From assembly GCA_038198445.1 (NCBI GenBank), contig JBBPZZ010000018.1, positions 1 through 7,130 on the forward strand: a DNA stretch of 7,130 nt. Reading direction: 5' to 3'. Both the position numbers and the translations under genes were made by a program. This DNA comes from JACDDK01 sp038198445 (GTDB lineage: Bacteria; Actinomycetota; Rubrobacteria; Rubrobacterales; Rubrobacteraceae). The notes beneath the pieces are model-generated. The model had not been told where the DNA came from, made no database searches, and worked only from the letters and a program-made list of their open reading frames with translations. Below, piece after piece: positions 5,822 through 7,130 of the stretch (positions are counted from its first letter, which is position 1; each line of letters opens with the position of its first letter).

Positions 5822-6916
5822 TCACCCGCCTGTCTGGGGATCAATAATCTGCAGCTTATCCTCCCTGCGGCCGGCGACGAAGACTCGTCCGCTCGAAGAG
5901 TCAACGGCAACGCCGTTCGGCTGCTGGAGGGTTGGGTAGCTGGCAACCTGTCGTGGCGCGCCGTTGCCCAGATCCAACCCGATCAGACGGTTCTTTGCCG
6001 TGAGCGTTACCCACAGCCGGTCGTGTTCAGGGTCTATCGCGAGGCCGTAAGGAGAGCTATCCGCCAGCGGTACGCGGTAGAGCTGCTTCAGCCCTGGCTT
6101 CGCGCTGTAGACGAGTATGGCCCCGCCTCGGGTATCGGCGACGTAGAAACGGCCTCCGGGACCGGGTACTACGTGGGTCGGTCCTTCGCCGGCGTCTATG
6201 CGCCCGAGAGATTTCAGGGTGTTAGCATCGTAGATTTCCAGACCCAGACTCCGTACTCCTACCACGCCAACCAGACCGCCTTCGGTGACCGCCACGGCCC
6301 CCGGCTGGAGCAGAGTCTTGAGTGTTTTGACCACCTGCCCGTCCTCGATCACCGACATGGTGCTCTCGAACTCGTTCACGACGAAGATCCGGCCGTTACT
6401 GGCGGCGGCGTTGTGGGGGAAATTTCCGACCTTCGTCTCGCTCGTGATCTTGCCGTCCGGCAGCGAAACCTGGATCAGAGAGTCGGCGCGCTCCGCCGGA
6501 ACGAGCACCGGGCCACCGGGAGCGGCGAGGCCGAGATGCCGGGCCGATTCCGGCGTCTTTACCGTACGGACTAACTTCCCACTCTGGCTGTCGACCAGGG
6601 CCAGACCGTCGGGGTTGCTGAGGCTCACCGCCACCAGGCCGGTCTTGGAGTCCGCGATTATTCCCTCCGGCGCGGGGCCGACCTGAATCACCTTCCCGGC
6701 GGGCTTCTCTTTTCGAGGCGGCGACCTGACAGGCTCGGGCGCCGGAGGCGTATTTTTCGGCGGAGTGTAGGCTTGCCCGGTCGTTTCCCGCTTCGGGACT
6801 TGCCCGGTCGTTTCCTGCTTCGAATCGTTCTGTTCGGTTCCGCAGCCCACCAATACCAGCGCAAGCACGACCACGACGAGAGACTGGCGGAAGACCCGGC
6901 TCGTCACTTGATTCAT
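5822..6916 (-). CDS. Beta-propeller (YVTN/NHL-like) lipoprotein
   Basis: The protein has 364 residues. A signal peptide (MNQVTSR..., hydrophobic core 12-23) ends in lipobox LVGC with Cys25, so it is predicted to be exported and lipid-anchored. A Gln/Thr/Pro-rich spacer (26-72) with a two-copy nonapeptide follows. From about residue 75 to the end, blade-like repeats of about 40 residues recur, each with a pattern such as PxGxAxD...xRxFVxxxxxxxLxxxD. Examples are PYGLAIDPEHDRLWVT (289-304) and PNGVAVDSSSGRVFVA (333-348). That implies six or seven blades. Proteins of this kind bind ligands or act as lactonase-like or scaffold modules; there is no clear metal-site signature, so I claim no enzyme activity. 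The ATG follows GGGGAGC at proper spacing. The gene lies 59 bases after the upstream partial gene and 168 before the glycosyltransferase, so it is the least tightly linked member. Confidence 0.9.
   Translation of the reverse strand: MNQVTSRVFRQSLVVVVLALVLVGCGTEQNDSKQETTGQVPKRETTGQAYTPPKNTPPAPEPVRSPPRKEKPAGKVIQVGPAPEGIIADSKTGLVAVSLSNPDGLALVDSQSGKLVRTVKTPESARHLGLAAPGGPVLVPAERADSLIQVSLPDGKITSETKVGNFPHNAAASNGRIFVVNEFESTMSVIEDGQVVKTLKTLLQPGAVAVTEGGLVGVVGVRSLGLEIYDANTLKSLGRIDAGEGPTHVVPGPGGRFYVADTRGGAILVYSAKPGLKQLYRVPLADSSPYGLAIDPEHDRLWVTLTAKNRLIGLDLGNGAPRQVASYPTLQQPNGVAVDSSSGRVFVAGRREDKLQIIDPQTGG
6772..6825. repeat. 27-bp tandem repeat, two copies, within the lipoprotein spacer
   Basis: Two adjacent 27-base units (6772-6798 and 6799-6825) match at 23 of 27 positions. 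On the minus strand they encode two nonapeptides sharing ETTGQ in the spacer between the lipidated cysteine and the propeller. The unit keeps the frame, so copy number could change spacer length without disrupting the protein. Confidence 0.8.
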
Positions 6917-6975
6917 GCTCCCCTACTCCCTCTCAACAAGTACCGCCGTGGATTTGAGCAGATTTTGCGTGCGGC

Positions 6976-7130
6976 TTATTCTTGCCCCTTCTCGCAGACG
7001 GCGTACTGGTACCACATGTCTTGCCACAGTCGCGTTTCTCTCCACGGCTGCGATTCTACCAGGGCCTTGAACCCTTCCTCGTCCAAAACGGAGGTCCTTT
7101 CCGGCTCTCTGTAACGCCGGGCCTTCCCGC
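6976..7130 (-). CDS. C-terminal fragment of an unrecognised protein
   Basis: The last 50 codons of a gene entering from the right edge end at a TAA (6978-6976). The peptide reads from GKARRYREPERTSV and includes FKALVESQPWRETRLWQDMW followed by YQYAVCEKGQE. It is rich in Trp, Tyr, Arg and Glu, amphipathic rather than hydrophobic, and reads like a genuine soluble C-terminus. I do not recognise the family. Its position suggests it could be the first known member of the operon, for instance another cell-envelope or glycosyl-transfer protein with a soluble tail, but nothing in these residues proves that. The frame is supported by the plausible amino acid composition and by the short gap (59 bases) to the next gene. 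Confidence 0.6.
   Translation of the reverse strand, partial: GKARRYREPERTSVLDEEGFKALVESQPWRETRLWQDMWYQYAVCEKGQE

Noticed and set aside
6023..6574. 183-codon plus-strand frame opposite the propeller lipoprotein
   Set aside because: It is antisense to a well-supported gene, without recognisable domains or a ribosome binding site.

Overview
The window looks like part of a GC-rich actinobacterial chromosome. I favour Rubrobacter or a close relative, by inference from protein style and codon use rather than from a marker gene. Every gene I can support lies on the minus strand, so transcription runs from high to low coordinates. Spacing is tight and several start and stop codons overlap, as in one long operon. 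There are no RNA genes, CRISPR arrays, transposases or convincing rho-independent terminators.

In transcription order: (1) the last 50 codons of an unrecognised protein at the right edge (6976-7130); (2) a secreted beta-propeller lipoprotein (5822-6916); (3) a family 2 glycosyltransferase (4844-5653), overlapping by one base (TGATG) with (4) a DUF2064/TIGR04282 nucleotidyl/glycosyltransferase-like protein (4170-4844); (5) a possible 28-residue ORF bridging the next gap (4080-4166); (6) a membrane-anchored sulfite-oxidase-family molybdopterin oxidoreductase (2488-4083); (7) an NAD-dependent epimerase resembling dTDP-L-rhamnose 4-epimerases (1316-2482); (8) a lipoprotein with a carboxypeptidase-regulatory-like domain (382-1227); (9) a degenerate-looking stretch (about 141-385); (10) the first 46 codons of a protein that may be a SAM-dependent methyltransferase (1-140).

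Genes 3, 4 and 7, with 10 if it is a methyltransferase, suggest assembly or modification of a glycoconjugate: sugar nucleotide epimerisation, glycosyl transfer to a lipid carrier, and perhaps methylation. The molybdoenzyme and two lipoproteins would act outside the membrane. No substrate can be assigned, and the joint pathway is inference from gene order.

The most unusual part is 137-1361. The end of the epimerase gene and the bases after its stop codon appear again, imperfectly, at the junction with gene 10. Between the two copies lies lower-GC DNA holding the lipoprotein gene and what may be the decayed C-terminus of a ComEC-like MBL-fold protein. The simplest reading is that a foreign or duplicated segment entered an older epimerase-gene 10 junction.
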